Below, in pieces: positions 17,793 to 27,809 of a DNA stretch of 64,000 nucleotides; positions within the stretch are counted from its first letter, which is position 1, and every line of letters starts with the position of its first letter. Under the pieces are notes generated by a model. The model was not told where the DNA came from. It searched no databases and was given only the letters and a program-made list of their open reading frames with translations. The stretch comes from Psychrobacter pacificensis (GTDB lineage Bacteria; Pseudomonadota; Gammaproteobacteria; Pseudomonadales; Moraxellaceae). Where the stretch lies: NCBI RefSeq assembly GCF_900101915.1, contig NZ_FNAL01000005.1, forward strand, positions 119,901-183,900, written 5' to 3'. The position numbers were made by a program, and so were the translations under genes.

Positions 17793-18989
17793 TTAGTCTT
17801 TTAAAACGTCTGCCATCGCATTGGCGACATAGTCGATGTTGCTGGTATTTAGACCTGCGACACACATACGAGAGTTGGATACCATGTAAATACCAAACTC
17901 ACTTTGTAGGCGCTCGACCTGCTCAGGCGTCAATCCAGTAAAGCTAAACATACCGTTTTGACGCGTGATGTAGTCAAAGTTACGGTTGGGAATTTTGGCT
18001 TCTAGTACCGATTTTAGCTTTAGGCGCATGGCTTTGATACGATCACGCATCGCATAAACCTCGCCAACCCACTGCTCATGTAGGGCGTCATCGTTCATGA
18101 CGATATCAACCACATGACCACCATGTGATGGCGGGCTTGAATAGATACGGCGTACCATCGCATTTAGCTGACCGAAGACGCGCTCAGCTTCGTCTGCGGT
18201 AGGGCATACGACCGACAGACCGCCAACGCGCTCGCCATATAGCGATAAATTTTTAGAGAATGAGTTGCTGACAAATAAAGGCAAGCCCATCTCAACGGCT
18301 TTACGAATGGCGTAAGCATCGCTGTCCATGTCCTCGCCAAATCCTTGATAAGCGATATCCATGAATGGAATCAATTCATGCGCTTTGATGACGTTGAGCA
18401 CGGTATCCCATTGTGCTTGGGTCAAATCCATACCTGTTGGATTGTGGCAACAAGGATGTAGCAAGATGACATCGTGTTTGTTCAATGTTTCAAAAAACGC
18501 AATCATCTCATCAAATTTGATGCTGCTATTGGCTTTGTCGTAGTACGGGTATTTACCCACTTCAACGTCAGAGCCTTCAAAGATAGCGATATGATTGCCC
18601 CATGTTGGATCGCTCACATAGCACTTGGACTGTGGGAACCATTGGTGAATAAATTCAGCACCGACTTTCAGGGCGCCAGAACCGCCGATAGTGGCGGTGG
18701 TCGCAACCAAACCGTCTTTTAAGATTTGTGCGCCTTTGCCAAACAATAACTCCTGACAGCCTTTGCGGTGTCCAGGCAAGCCTGCCATTGGTAGATAGGG
18801 GCGCGGGGCAATAGGATCAGCAATACGCGCTTCGGCAGTTTTGACACAGTCGAGTACAGGCAGTACGCCACTTTCATCGTAATAAATACCAATGCCTAAA
18901 TTAACTTTATTGGGATTATTGTCCGCTGAGTATTTTTCCATCAGCCCTAAGATTGGATCGCCAGCGTAATAATCGATACGTTCAAACAT
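17793..18989 (-). CDS. tyrB: Aromatic amino acid aminotransferase
   Basis: 398-residue class I PLP-dependent aminotransferase of the aspartate/aromatic type. Converts tyrosine to 4-hydroxyphenylpyruvate (and phenylalanine to phenylpyruvate). It starts MFERIDYYAGDPILGLMEKY. LLHPCCHNPTGMDL, DIAYQGFGED, the PLP-lysine motif SNSFSKNLSLYGERVG and the substrate-carboxylate arginine region SRMCVAGL are present. AAGGAA lies upstream of the ATG. Placement between fahA and hpd supports the aromatic rather than the aspartate role. Confidence 0.93.
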   Translation of the reverse strand: MFERIDYYAGDPILGLMEKYSADNNPNKVNLGIGIYYDESGVLPVLDCVKTAEARIADPIAPRPYLPMAGLPGHRKGCQELLFGKGAQILKDGLVATTATIGGSGALKVGAEFIHQWFPQSKCYVSDPTWGNHIAIFEGSDVEVGKYPYYDKANSSIKFDEMIAFFETLNKHDVILLHPCCHNPTGMDLTQAQWDTVLNVIKAHELIPFMDIAYQGFGEDMDSDAYAIRKAVEMGLPLFVSNSFSKNLSLYGERVGGLSVVCPTADEAERVFGQLNAMVRRIYSSPPSHGGHVVDIVMNDDALHEQWVGEVYAMRDRIKAMRLKLKSVLEAKIPNRNFDYITRQNGMFSFTGLTPEQVERLQSEFGIYMVSNSRMCVAGLNTSNIDYVANAMADVLKD

Positions 18990-19146
18990 GCCATTTCCTT
19001 ATAAGAATATAAACCAAGCAGCCGAAAATCATAGAGCAAATTGCTGATGAACTCAACACGCGAGTGCGTTATCTTGCGCAATTAATAAAATAAATCACCA
19101 AATAGCTTATCTCTTTGTCTAGCAGATGAGCTTGTGGTGTGATGCA

Positions 19147-20094
19147 TCACTTCATCGACAGCGTTTCAGGCTGATGCAAGTCGTTGTAGTGGGTGGCAAA
19201 GTAGGTCTGCAAAAACTGCTTAAAGGCGATGGTTGCAGGAGACAGCGCCCGTGAGGCACGCTGATAGATAAAGAACTGGCGCATTTTTATAGGCTGCGTC
19301 AATGGGCGCATTTGCAAGCCGTTGGCGCTGACCCAATCGATGACCTCAGGCATATATGGGAGGCATAAGGTAATGCCGAACCCTTGGCGGGTCATCTCAA
19401 GCGCGGTGGACATAAAGTTGACTTTGTAGCGCGCTTGCTGAATCTGAGCGGCGATAGCGTCATCCAGCTCGACTGTCACCTGCTCAAGAAACGGGCCTTG
19501 TAGAGTGATAAGTGGAATATCAAGCAACTCCTGCCAAGTGATTTCGTCTTTTTGCGCCAGTGCATGATCGTCTGGCATAACCACGCAAAACGGCAGCTTG
19601 TATAACAGATCAGCACCGATATCATCTTCAGTTTCTATAAAACCAAGTTCAGTACCAACCCCCAAATCGACCTCGATGTCTTGAACATGCTTGAGCAAAT
19701 TTTCTGCTGAGCAATCCAATAGCGACACCCCGATATTTGGATATTCCTTAGCAAATTGCGCGATGACGGCGGGCAGGGAGGATGCCGCAAACTGCGACAC
19801 CGCTAAGCGCACCTGACCTTGCGCCAAGCTGGTCAAGCTACTTGCTTCGTTTTCGAACAGCTGCATCTCATTCAAGATACGCCGCGCTTGTGGCAGCAGA
19901 TGGCGTCCGACAGCGGATAGCGACAACTGGCGGGTAGTACGGTCAAATAACACGATGCCAAGGCCAGTCTCCAGCTCTTTGATCAGTCCGCTAACAGCAG
20001 ATTGGGTGAGATACATCTGTTCGCTGGCACGAGTGAAGCTGCCGTTGTCAGCGACTTTGATAAAAGCGGTCAGTTGACGAATGCTGATATTCAT
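19147..20094 (-). CDS. LysR-family regulator, divergent from hpd
   Basis: 315 residues from the ATG at 20094 (MNISIRQLTAFIKVADNGSF), preferred over an upstream start because it matches the LysR N-terminus and has AGG upstream. The winged helix-turn-helix (FTRASEQMYLTQSAVSGLIK) is followed by a substrate-binding-like effector domain. It is transcribed away from hpd, with a 15-base dyad of the T-N11-A type between them, the usual LysR layout. Activation of hpd by an aromatic intermediate is inferred. Confidence 0.88.
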   Translation of the reverse strand: MNISIRQLTAFIKVADNGSFTRASEQMYLTQSAVSGLIKELETGLGIVLFDRTTRQLSLSAVGRHLLPQARRILNEMQLFENEASSLTSLAQGQVRLAVSQFAASSLPAVIAQFAKEYPNIGVSLLDCSAENLLKHVQDIEVDLGVGTELGFIETEDDIGADLLYKLPFCVVMPDDHALAQKDEITWQELLDIPLITLQGPFLEQVTVELDDAIAAQIQQARYKVNFMSTALEMTRQGFGITLCLPYMPEVIDWVSANGLQMRPLTQPIKMRQFFIYQRASRALSPATIAFKQFLQTYFATHYNDLHQPETLSMK

Positions 20095-20178
20095 AAGTAA
20101 ACCTGATAAATAAATCATAAAAAACAATTAGTCTTATAAATAAAGCTAATCTAATATAAATACAACGTCAACAATAAA

Positions 20179-20193
20179 GATTGATTATCAATC
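20179..20193. promoter_or_regulatory. T-N11-A palindrome, candidate LysR operator
   Basis: GATTGATTATCAATC is a perfect 15-base dyad around its central base, lying between the divergent LysR regulator and hpd, 63 bases before the hpd start. Confidence 0.55.
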
Positions 20194-20255
20194 GTTTTAT
20201 CGCATTTTATTACTAATCGACTTTTTACCACCAATTGACATTAAGGATGATTGCA

Positions 20256-21371
20256 ATGGCAGATTTATTTGACAACCCAATGGGACTAAACGGGTTTGAC
20301 TTCGTCGAGTTTGCTTCTCCGCAGCCTGATGCGGTCGATGCATTGTTTAAACAGCTTGGATTTGCCCATGTGGCCAATCACAGATCAAAAGATGTGGCGC
20401 TATATCGCCAAGGTGACATCAACCTAATCTTAAACCGTGAGCCAAGAAGCCCAGCCAGTTACTTCGTCGAAGAGCATGGCGCTGGTGCGTGCAGCATGGG
20501 TTTTCGGGTAAAAGATGCCAAAAAAGCCTACGAGCGTGCGGTGGAGATGGGTGCGCAGCCAGTAGAGGTGCCAACAGGCGTGATGGAGCTGAGACTGCCA
20601 GCGATTAAAGGTATCGGCGGCTCACTGATCTATTTGATTGACCGTTATAAAGACGGCGAATCTATCTATGATGTTGACTTTGAGTTTTTTGCAGATATCG
20701 ATAGAAACCCTGTCGGATATGGTTTCAAAGTCATCGATCACCTCACGCACAACGTTTATCGCGGCCGCATGGCGTACTGGGCAAAATTCTATGAGCGTAT
20801 CTTTAATTTCCGCGAGATTCGCTATTTTGATATCAAAGGCGAGTACACGGGGCTGACCAGTAAGGCCATGACTGCCCCTGATGGCAAAATCCGTATTCCG
20901 CTCAACGAAGAAGCCAAGCAGGGCGGTGGTCAGATCGAAGAGTACTTAATGCACTTCAATGGCGAGGGGATTCAGCACATTGCGCTCGCCAGTGATGATC
21001 TGTTTGCCAGTATCGATATGCTAAAAGCCGCCGGTATTCCGCTTATGACTGCACCAAATGCAGCCTACTACGAGATGCTGAGCGAGCGCTTACCAAACCA
21101 TGGTGAAAACGTTGCTGACTTGCAAACGCGCGGTATCTTGTTAGATGGTACGACAGAGGGCGGCGCACCGCGTCTGCTACTACAGATTTTCTCTGAAACC
21201 ATCTTGGGTAGCCCAGTGTTTTTTGAATTTATCCAGCGTAAAGGGGATTATGCAGACGGTTTTGGTGAAGGTAACTTTAAAGCCTTGTTTGAATCCATAG
21301 AGCGCGACCAAGTGCGTCGTGGCACGGTCGGTCAGCAAGAGACCAATCAATCAGAAACAGAAACGCCGTAG
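20256..21371 (+). CDS. hpd: 4-hydroxyphenylpyruvate dioxygenase
   Basis: 371 residues from the ATG at 20256, which has AAGGAT seven bases upstream. A non-haem iron VOC enzyme converting 4-hydroxyphenylpyruvate to homogentisate. N- and C-terminal VOC modules are present, with iron ligands His162 (VIDHLTHNV), His241 (GIQHIALAS) and Glu324 (FFEFIQRKG), and the C-terminal [14 protein letters not shown] gate helix region. The last 15 residues are polar and unlike the family. It supplies homogentisate to the later cluster enzymes. Confidence 0.96.
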   Translation: MADLFDNPMGLNGFDFVEFASPQPDAVDALFKQLGFAHVANHRSKDVALYRQGDINLILNREPRSPASYFVEEHGAGACSMGFRVKDAKKAYERAVEMGAQPVEVPTGVMELRLPAIKGIGGSLIYLIDRYKDGESIYDVDFEFFADIDRNPVGYGFKVIDHLTHNVYRGRMAYWAKFYERIFNFREIRYFDIKGEYTGLTSKAMTAPDGKIRIPLNEEAKQGGGQIEEYLMHFNGEGIQHIALASDDLFASIDMLKAAGIPLMTAPNAAYYEMLSERLPNHGENVADLQTRGILLDGTTEGGAPRLLLQIFSETILGSPVFFEFIQRKGDYADGFGEGNFKALFESIERDQVRRGTVGQQETNQSETETP

Positions 21372-21512
21372 ATCACACTACATTTAAAAAAAATTTAAAA
21401 AACAAACGGACAAGGCAAAAGGATTTTGGCTTGTCCTGCATGAGTGACTGATATTAGCCACTGACTAATCAGTATGAGTGCAAATATTCACTGCGATAAA
21501 AGGAACACAGGC

Positions 21513-22454
21513 ATGGAACGCCTCTCACAGATAGATTCTCCTAATACAGCCATCGGTGCCAATAGTTCTGTAGCCAAGCAGCAAGGCGGTGATGCATCTG
21601 CTCATCATAATGCGACCGATAAAAAGCAGCCCTATATCTCACATCAGTCAGATAGCCATGGTCATATTCATTATAGTGATGATGAAAATGCAATGTGGCA
21701 GGCGTTGCTTACGCGTCAAGCTGAGCAAATCCCTAACCGCGCTTGTCCTGCCTATCTAGAAGGTTTGACGAAGCTAAACTTGCCAACGACGCATATCCCG
21801 CAGTTGCATGATATTGACGAGGTATTGCAAGCGACCACCGGTTGGCAAACCGCAGCGGTGCCTGCATTAATCAGCTTTGGCAAATTCTTCAAACTACTGG
21901 CCAATAAATCCTTTCCTGTGGCAACGTTTATTCGCCGATTTGAGGATATGGACTATATCGAAGAGCCTGATATTTTTCACGAAATCGTTGGACACTGCCC
22001 GCTATTGACTCATCCAGCCTTTGCCGCATTTAATGAGACGTATGGCAAGCTGGGTCTGAGTGCAACGAAAGAGGAAAGATGGTTTTTGGCACGGCTCTAT
22101 TGGTTTACCATTGAGTTTGGCTTGGTCGGTAGTCAGCCTAAAGACCGTAGAATCTACGGCGGCGGTATATTAAGCTCGCCTTCTGAAACCATCTATGCTC
22201 TTGATCAGACATCGTATGCCCAGCCAGAAACCCAAATACAACCCAAGCCTACACAGCAGCCTGAACACCGCGCATTTGATTTGCTTGATGTGTTGCGTAC
22301 GCCTTATCGTATCGATCAAATACAGCCGATTTACTATGTGATTGACGAATTAGATACGCTATTTGATATCGTTGATAGCGACATCATGGGGACGGTCAAG
22401 CAGGCGATGTCACTTGGGTTATTTGAGCCGACCTATCCAGAAAAATCCCATTAA
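21513..22454 (+). CDS. phhA: Phenylalanine 4-monooxygenase
   Basis: 313 residues from the ATG at 21513, chosen for AAAGGA upstream. Pterin-dependent non-haem iron hydroxylase turning phenylalanine into tyrosine. The first 60 residues are variable and His/Gln-rich. The catalytic domain carries the iron ligands His156 and His161 in FHEIVGHCPLL and Glu201 in FTIEFGLV, and the GGGILSSPSE motif. Followed by the pterin recycling enzyme gene phhB. Confidence 0.96.
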   Translation: MERLSQIDSPNTAIGANSSVAKQQGGDASAHHNATDKKQPYISHQSDSHGHIHYSDDENAMWQALLTRQAEQIPNRACPAYLEGLTKLNLPTTHIPQLHDIDEVLQATTGWQTAAVPALISFGKFFKLLANKSFPVATFIRRFEDMDYIEEPDIFHEIVGHCPLLTHPAFAAFNETYGKLGLSATKEERWFLARLYWFTIEFGLVGSQPKDRRIYGGGILSSPSETIYALDQTSYAQPETQIQPKPTQQPEHRAFDLLDVLRTPYRIDQIQPIYYVIDELDTLFDIVDSDIMGTVKQAMSLGLFEPTYPEKSH

Positions 22455-22569
22455 AATTTTATAAACATCCGCTCTACTACATAAGGACATAGCAGTGGAG
22501 TGGCGTCAACAAACCTCAGTATCACAAATCAGCATCACAAAACAATAAACTCGATAAAAGGACATTATC

Positions 22570-22911
22570 ATGACAGTATTATCACAAAGCAGTTGCGAAG
22601 CTTGCCGTATTGGCGCACCAAAAGTCGACGAGGCCGAGGCACGCGAGCTATTGACACAAATTCCTGATTGGTCATTGATTGAGGTGGAGGGTATTCAGCA
22701 GTTGCAGCGTCAGTACAAATTTAAAAACTTCGTCGCAGCGATGGATTTTGCCAATCAATTGGCAGACATTGCTGAAGCAGAAGGGCATCATCCCGGCATA
22801 TTGGTAGAGTGGGGCAAAGCGACCGTCACATGGTGGTCACATAGTATCAAAGGGTTGCATCGTAATGACTTCGTCATGGCGGCTAAAACCGATGCGTTAC
22901 TTGATAAGTAA
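22570..22911 (+). CDS. phhB: 4a-hydroxytetrahydrobiopterin dehydratase
   Basis: 113 residues, family length. Dehydrates the 4a-carbinolamine left by PhhA and so regenerates the pterin cofactor. The core motif EGHHPG with [19 protein letters not shown] is intact. AAAGGA lies upstream of the ATG. It is 115 bases after phhA, the usual phhAB order. Confidence 0.95.
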   Translation: MTVLSQSSCEACRIGAPKVDEAEARELLTQIPDWSLIEVEGIQQLQRQYKFKNFVAAMDFANQLADIAEAEGHHPGILVEWGKATVTWWSHSIKGLHRNDFVMAAKTDALLDK

Positions 22912-22978
22912 CGCATCAGTCATTCGGTTATTCACTAGCAAACCAGTTCTCTAACTCTTCCAAACTCAAACCCAATCT

Positions 22979-23000
22979 AATGCCAGCTTGAGCTGGCATT
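22979..23000. terminator. Perfect hairpin between phhB and the nhaC-type gene
   Basis: AATGCCAGC and GCTGGCATT pair perfectly over nine bases around a TTGA loop, followed by only a few T. It ends just before the Shine-Dalgarno of the next gene (AAGGA at 23003-23007), so it may be a weak terminator or may modulate translation of the transporter. Confidence 0.55.
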
Positions 23001-23013
23001 TTAAGGATGTGTC

Positions 23014-24420
23014 ATGCCACCAAAACCGCTCACCCAGATCAGCGCCAAGCTTGCCTTTATTATCTCAGCCATCGTCATCGCCATCATGGGTATTACCATG
23101 ATTGGCTTTGGTTGGGTGCCGCACCTGTCTCTTATCCTTGCCATTTGTGTATTGCTGGCTATCGGTATGACCAAAGGTCTGAGCTTTAACGACATGCAAG
23201 CACAAATGGCCTCAGGCGTCATGCGCGGTATCGGCGCCATCTATCTATTCTTCTTTATTGGCCTCATGGTCGCCGCCCTCATGATGTCAGGGGCCATACC
23301 CACCTTGATGTACTTTGGTTTTCAGCTCATCTCTCCTGAGTATTACTATATCTCCGCCTTTATCCTCACCTCTATTATCGGTATCGCCCTGGGCAGTAGC
23401 TTGACCACTGCAGCTACCTTGGGTGTAGCCTTTATCGGCATGAGTAATGCCTTTGATGCCAATGTGGCGATAGCGGCTGGGGCGGTGGTATCAGGTGCGT
23501 TCTTTGGTGATAAGATGTCGCCCTTGTCGGATACCTGTACCATTGCGTCCTCTGTGGTCGGTATTGATCTGTTTGAGCACATTCGCAATATGATGTATAC
23601 GACAGTACCTGCGTGGATACTGACAGTAATTTTGTTCTGGATATTCTCAGGTCAGACCGTCAGTGCTGATCTGAGTCAAGTGACCATACTACAAGGACAG
23701 CTGATTGACAGTGGCTTGGTGCATGGGTATTCGGTACAGCCCTTTGTGATATTGGTTGGATTGGCATTGTTTCGGGTCAATGCGATTTATACGATTATCT
23801 GTACGATTGCCGCGGCGCTGATCATTACTTATATGCACAGCTCACCCAGCTTTGGTCAATTAGGTGGTTATCTGTTTGCCGGCTATGTCCCTGCTGAGTC
23901 ATTAGAGCTGGGTGAGGTGGGTGGTATGCTGTCGCGCGGCGGTGTACAGAGTATGTTCTTTACCCAAGCGATTGTGATACTGGCATTGAGTTTGGGCGGG
24001 TTGTTAACAGCACTAGGGATTCTACCTGCACTACTGTCTGGTATTAAAGATACACTGACGACATCAGGACGGGCGATCTTTGCGGCGGCCATGTCGGCAC
24101 TGAGCATTAATGTGCTGATCGGGGAGCAGTATTTGAGTATTTTATTATCCGGTACGGCATTTCGGTCAACGTTTGAGCGTTTGCACCTGCATCCGAAGAA
24201 TTTGTCTCGGACGATTGAGGATGCAGGGACGGTGATTAATCCATTAGTGCCATGGAGTGTGTGCGGGGTGTTTATCAGTCAGGCGTTAGGGGTGCCAGTA
24301 CTGGATTACTTGCCCTATGCGTTCTTCTGTTATTTGTCATTGCTATTAACATTGGTGTTTGGCTTTACGGGGCTGACGATTAGCCGAGTGGATAAAGAAG
24401 CAAAAGTCGTCGAAGCATAA
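23014..24420 (+). CDS. NhaC-family Na+/H+ antiporter-type transporter
   Basis: 468 residues, almost entirely hydrophobic, with about 11-12 membrane segments. The motifs GALGSSLTTAATLGVAF (here IALGSSLTTAATLGVAF), GAFFGDKMSPLSDT and AGTVINPLVPWSVCG are typical of NhaC. Family members exchange sodium for protons, and some couple to amino acid or organic anion uptake. It lies directly after phhAB, so a part in aromatic amino acid uptake is conceivable but only inferred. AAGGA precedes the ATG. Confidence 0.88.
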   Translation: MPPKPLTQISAKLAFIISAIVIAIMGITMIGFGWVPHLSLILAICVLLAIGMTKGLSFNDMQAQMASGVMRGIGAIYLFFFIGLMVAALMMSGAIPTLMYFGFQLISPEYYYISAFILTSIIGIALGSSLTTAATLGVAFIGMSNAFDANVAIAAGAVVSGAFFGDKMSPLSDTCTIASSVVGIDLFEHIRNMMYTTVPAWILTVILFWIFSGQTVSADLSQVTILQGQLIDSGLVHGYSVQPFVILVGLALFRVNAIYTIICTIAAALIITYMHSSPSFGQLGGYLFAGYVPAESLELGEVGGMLSRGGVQSMFFTQAIVILALSLGGLLTALGILPALLSGIKDTLTTSGRAIFAAAMSALSINVLIGEQYLSILLSGTAFRSTFERLHLHPKNLSRTIEDAGTVINPLVPWSVCGVFISQALGVPVLDYLPYAFFCYLSLLLTLVFGFTGLTISRVDKEAKVVEA

Positions 24421-24436
24421 TAGGTGATGATTTATA

Positions 24437-24468
24437 AAAAGACGCGGCTTATATAAGCTGCGTCTTTT
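24437..24468. terminator. Bidirectional terminator
   Basis: AAAAGACGCGGCTTA pairs with TAAGCTGCGTCTTTT (one mismatch) between the converging antiporter and siderophore-interacting protein genes. Confidence 0.85.
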
Positions 24469-24495
24469 GCATTTAAATATTCATTAAATAAGCTT

Positions 24496-25242
24496 TTATA
24501 GATCTGCTGTTAGGGCATCCTGATTTTTCACCACTTTATGCTGATCCTCTGTGCTATCGACTTTCCAATAACTAGACACATATAGATGCGTCTTTGGTAC
24601 GTCGCGCTCAACTTTGAAGTATTGGCGCAATACTCGCATACTATGAAACTCGCAAGCCGCCCAAACCGCGGGCTGTCCCTCAAGCCAAGTCAGTGATTTG
24701 ACGCAGTCAAGTAATGGACTGCTGTCTGCATTTGGATGAGGGTTGACCACCCATTGAATCTCGACGTTATCTGGTTTTTTGAGTGTTTGCTGGTCTGCTG
24801 TAGTCGTCACTTCAAGCACGGCATAGCCGCGAGAATCGGCAGGCAATTGTGCCAAATTGACCGTGATCGCTGGCAATGCTGTCATATCACCGACCAATAA
24901 AAACCAATCGGCGTCATTGTTGATGAGTTTTTTTGGGCCAGGGCCGCCCACCAATATTTGATCGCCAGCTTTAGTGTTGCGTGCCCATATCGACGCAGGG
25001 CCTTCAGCCTCATGTAATGCAAAATCAACGTCTATCTCATCATCACGCTGAGCGATGATGGTATAGGTACGCATCAATGGCTTGATGTCGTCGCCTTGAG
25101 GAAATATCAGTTTGATATAAGCGCTTTCTTGATCTGTCGGGAAGTCTATTAAACCTGCACCGCCAAGAGTAATGCGGCACATATTTGGGGTGAGGTATTT
25201 GCTACCGATCACATCGAGTAATCTAGGGGTAGGTTTTGCCAT
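24496..25242 (-). CDS. Siderophore-interacting protein (FAD-dependent ferric-siderophore reductase)
   Basis: 248 residues of the ViuB/YqjH family, cytoplasmic flavoproteins that reduce iron in imported ferric siderophores. The FAD-binding RTYT motif is near residue 58, followed by DFALHEAEGPASIWA, GGPGPKK and VGDMTALPA. The C-terminal signature SYWKVDSTEDQHK is present. It lies 184 bases downstream of a TonB-dependent receptor on the same strand and completes an import route. Confidence 0.92.
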   Translation of the reverse strand: MAKPTPRLLDVIGSKYLTPNMCRITLGGAGLIDFPTDQESAYIKLIFPQGDDIKPLMRTYTIIAQRDDEIDVDFALHEAEGPASIWARNTKAGDQILVGGPGPKKLINNDADWFLLVGDMTALPAITVNLAQLPADSRGYAVLEVTTTADQQTLKKPDNVEIQWVVNPHPNADSSPLLDCVKSLTWLEGQPAVWAACEFHSMRVLRQYFKVERDVPKTHLYVSSYWKVDSTEDQHKVVKNQDALTADL

Positions 25243-25426
25243 TTGCTATGTCCTTCTTTTTTAGCATGTAACGATAGTGCGCAAAGCATGGTTTGTTATC
25301 ATCTGATAGCTTGTAAGGCTAGCATATTACTTTGATGATCGACTGTCTTAAAAATGTATGGGTAAAAATGATTGTAGAAAGTGGATGATTTTATTAGGGC
25401 GTGTTGCTAAGTTCAAAAAATCAGGT

Positions 25427-27685
25427 TTAAAAACTGGCTTTTAGGCTGACCGACATTTCACGCTCAGGCCCCATCCAGCAATTGTTAATATCATAACAAG
25501 CACCGACGTAGGTTTTGTCAAAAAGGTTGTTCACACTTGCGCCTAACGTGAGCATCGGATTGATCTGATAACTACCGCCGACATCGACTAACGTCACACT
25601 TGGTAGCTCATCTGAATTTTGTTTGTCTAACTGCATCCCACCTTCATAGCGAACACCAGCATTGAGAGTGAGTTTGTCTGTCGCATAGTAGTCGGCCCAT
25701 AGCGTGGCTTTGTGCTTAGCCGTTTGGGCAGGGGTGTTGCCAACCACGTCAGGGTTGAACTCATCTTTTGTAATCTCAGCGTCGGTATAGCTATAGCTTG
25801 CCGCAACATCCACCCAGTCATTGAGCATATGACTGCCTGATATCTCAAAACCTTTTGACTCAATCTCACCGGTCTGAGTTTGGCTTCTATAGTTGATTTC
25901 GTCTGCGACCACGACGTTTTTTTGCTTGATATCAAAGACAGCGAGCGTGCCTTTGGTCGCGCGATCTGAGGACAGATATTTGATACCCGCTTCTAGCTGG
26001 TCGGCGGTGGTGGGTTTAAACGCTTCATTGGTAATAAAGTTGCTACCAACGACAGGCTGAAACGACTGCGAATAGCTGGCATAAGGCGATAAACCATTAT
26101 CCAAATCATAAATGGCCGCCAGACGACCACTGGTTTTTGAGGCATCATTATCGATCATTTGTGCATCGTACACCGCGCCTTGTGCGGCTTTGGTCTGCTC
26201 AGTGATACTCTCAAACTTATCGTGACGCAAGCCTGCGACCACGGTCAAATCTTGCCACTGCATCTCATCTTGTACATAGAGCCCAAGCTGGCTTTGCTCG
26301 ATGTCTTCGTCTTGACGATAGGTATCTAGTGGCAGCGTAGCCTTATTTATTTGTGAGAAGTCTGGATTAGATAGGTCAAGGTTTGGCGTACCCGCTGCGC
26401 CCGCATCATAGTAAGTCGCGCTACTGTCGGTTTCTTGATACTCAGCACCAAACAATAGATTATGTGAGGTATTTTCAGTATCGAATGTATAAGCCAGCTG
26501 GTTGTCTGTGGTCCAGTTTTTCATGCGCTCATCAGTGGTATACGCCACGCGATTGAGAATCGTGTCACTACCATCGACAAACCCGCCACTATTATACATA
26601 TTGCGCTGCTCAGCTTCGGCATCGGTGTAGCGTAAGATGTGCTTAAAGGTGAGATTGTCATTGATATCCCAGTTTACGGTGACGCTTGGCATCAGTACTT
26701 CTTTACTAAAATGATTCCATCGATCTCCTGCATAAGCATCGCTACCCAATTTGCCATAGCTGGCGTTGTAGACCGTACCGACAGCGGGTAGTGGGGTGGA
26801 TGGCACCATCTCTGGATCATCTTGATAAAACAGATTGGCAAGCATAGAGACATCGTCAGTCGCCTGCCACTCAAGCGACGGGTTAATCAACAATCGCTCT
26901 TCTTCGGTGGTTTGCATTTGACCGTCTTTTTGCCGTTTTAATGCCACCAAGCGATAGTTAAGCGTATCGCTGACTGGTCCTGTCGTATCGACCGCTACCT
27001 CTTTTAAGTTTTGATTGCCAAGTCGCAGTTGTACTTCGGTTTCTTGCGTGCCCTTTGGGGTTTTGGCGATCTGGTTAACCATGCCGCCCGGTGAAGCATA
27101 GCCGTATAGCGAGGACGCTGGCCCTTTCACCACTTCGACCGCTTCAGTCGCATAGACATCGACTTGTGGCATGAGGTTCCAAGCGCCATCGTAGGGCAGT
27201 CTGAGTCCATCATAAAAGTTTGAGTAGGTTTTAAATCCACGAATGTTGTACTCATCAAAGATAGAGACTGTACCGCGGCTCTCAGAGCTTATGCCTGGCT
27301 CATAACGCAAAGCAGCGTTGACACTATCTGCTTGGCGCTTTTGTAACAGCTCCTGATCGATGCGGGTATAGCTCATGGGCGCATCTTCAGGGTCTAAGGC
27401 GGTCTTGGTACCGGTGCTGCGGTAACCATCTGAATAAACGGTAATTGTATCCAAGGTAGCTGATGGTGCTGCCGTCGTATCATTACCCACTTTATTAGTA
27501 TTAAGAGAATTTTCTACGCTTGTCTCAATCACGTTATTTTCAATATTGTCGACCGTATTGTTTCCGATACTAGTTGGGCTGTTCTCAGCATAGACTGAAT
27601 GACTTAGACTCATTGCCAAGCCCAGTTGGACGGCTAAAGTTAAACGTTTTTGACGAATGGATTTGGACGTTGAGACAAAGCGCAT
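25427..27685 (-). CDS. TonB-dependent siderophore receptor 1
   Basis: 752 residues from the ATG at 27685, chosen for AAGGA upstream. Outer-membrane gated channel for a ferric siderophore. A signal peptide (about residues 1-33) is followed by a Ser/Asn-rich spacer, a plug domain with TRIDQELLQKRQ and VVKGPASSLYGYASPGGMVN, and a 22-strand barrel ending in MSVSLKASF with a terminal Phe. It resembles FhuA/FoxA-type hydroxamate receptors in general layout. A 31-base perfect palindrome containing a Fur-box core lies 55 bases upstream. Confidence 0.93.
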   Translation of the reverse strand: MRFVSTSKSIRQKRLTLAVQLGLAMSLSHSVYAENSPTSIGNNTVDNIENNVIETSVENSLNTNKVGNDTTAAPSATLDTITVYSDGYRSTGTKTALDPEDAPMSYTRIDQELLQKRQADSVNAALRYEPGISSESRGTVSIFDEYNIRGFKTYSNFYDGLRLPYDGAWNLMPQVDVYATEAVEVVKGPASSLYGYASPGGMVNQIAKTPKGTQETEVQLRLGNQNLKEVAVDTTGPVSDTLNYRLVALKRQKDGQMQTTEEERLLINPSLEWQATDDVSMLANLFYQDDPEMVPSTPLPAVGTVYNASYGKLGSDAYAGDRWNHFSKEVLMPSVTVNWDINDNLTFKHILRYTDAEAEQRNMYNSGGFVDGSDTILNRVAYTTDERMKNWTTDNQLAYTFDTENTSHNLLFGAEYQETDSSATYYDAGAAGTPNLDLSNPDFSQINKATLPLDTYRQDEDIEQSQLGLYVQDEMQWQDLTVVAGLRHDKFESITEQTKAAQGAVYDAQMIDNDASKTSGRLAAIYDLDNGLSPYASYSQSFQPVVGSNFITNEAFKPTTADQLEAGIKYLSSDRATKGTLAVFDIKQKNVVVADEINYRSQTQTGEIESKGFEISGSHMLNDWVDVAASYSYTDAEITKDEFNPDVVGNTPAQTAKHKATLWADYYATDKLTLNAGVRYEGGMQLDKQNSDELPSVTLVDVGGSYQINPMLTLGASVNNLFDKTYVGACYDINNCWMGPEREMSVSLKASF

Positions 27686-27739
27686 TATATTTCCTTGTGA
27701 GTTGTGATTAGATGTCGAAAACAAAAGAAAATAAATAAT

Positions 27740-27770
27740 AACATTAATGATAATAATTATCATTAATGTT
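27740..27770. promoter_or_regulatory. Fur box upstream of receptor 1 (31-base perfect palindrome)
   Basis: The core AATGATAATAATTATCATT at 27746-27764 closely matches the Fur consensus. The symmetry extends to 31 bases from 27740 to 27770 around an A at 27755. It lies between the ABC transporter stop and the receptor start, implying iron-repressed transcription of the receptor and the reductase gene. Confidence 0.88.
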
Positions 27771-27809
27771 TGAAAATAAATCTTCTCTCAAATGATGTGA
27801 AATTCGTTC

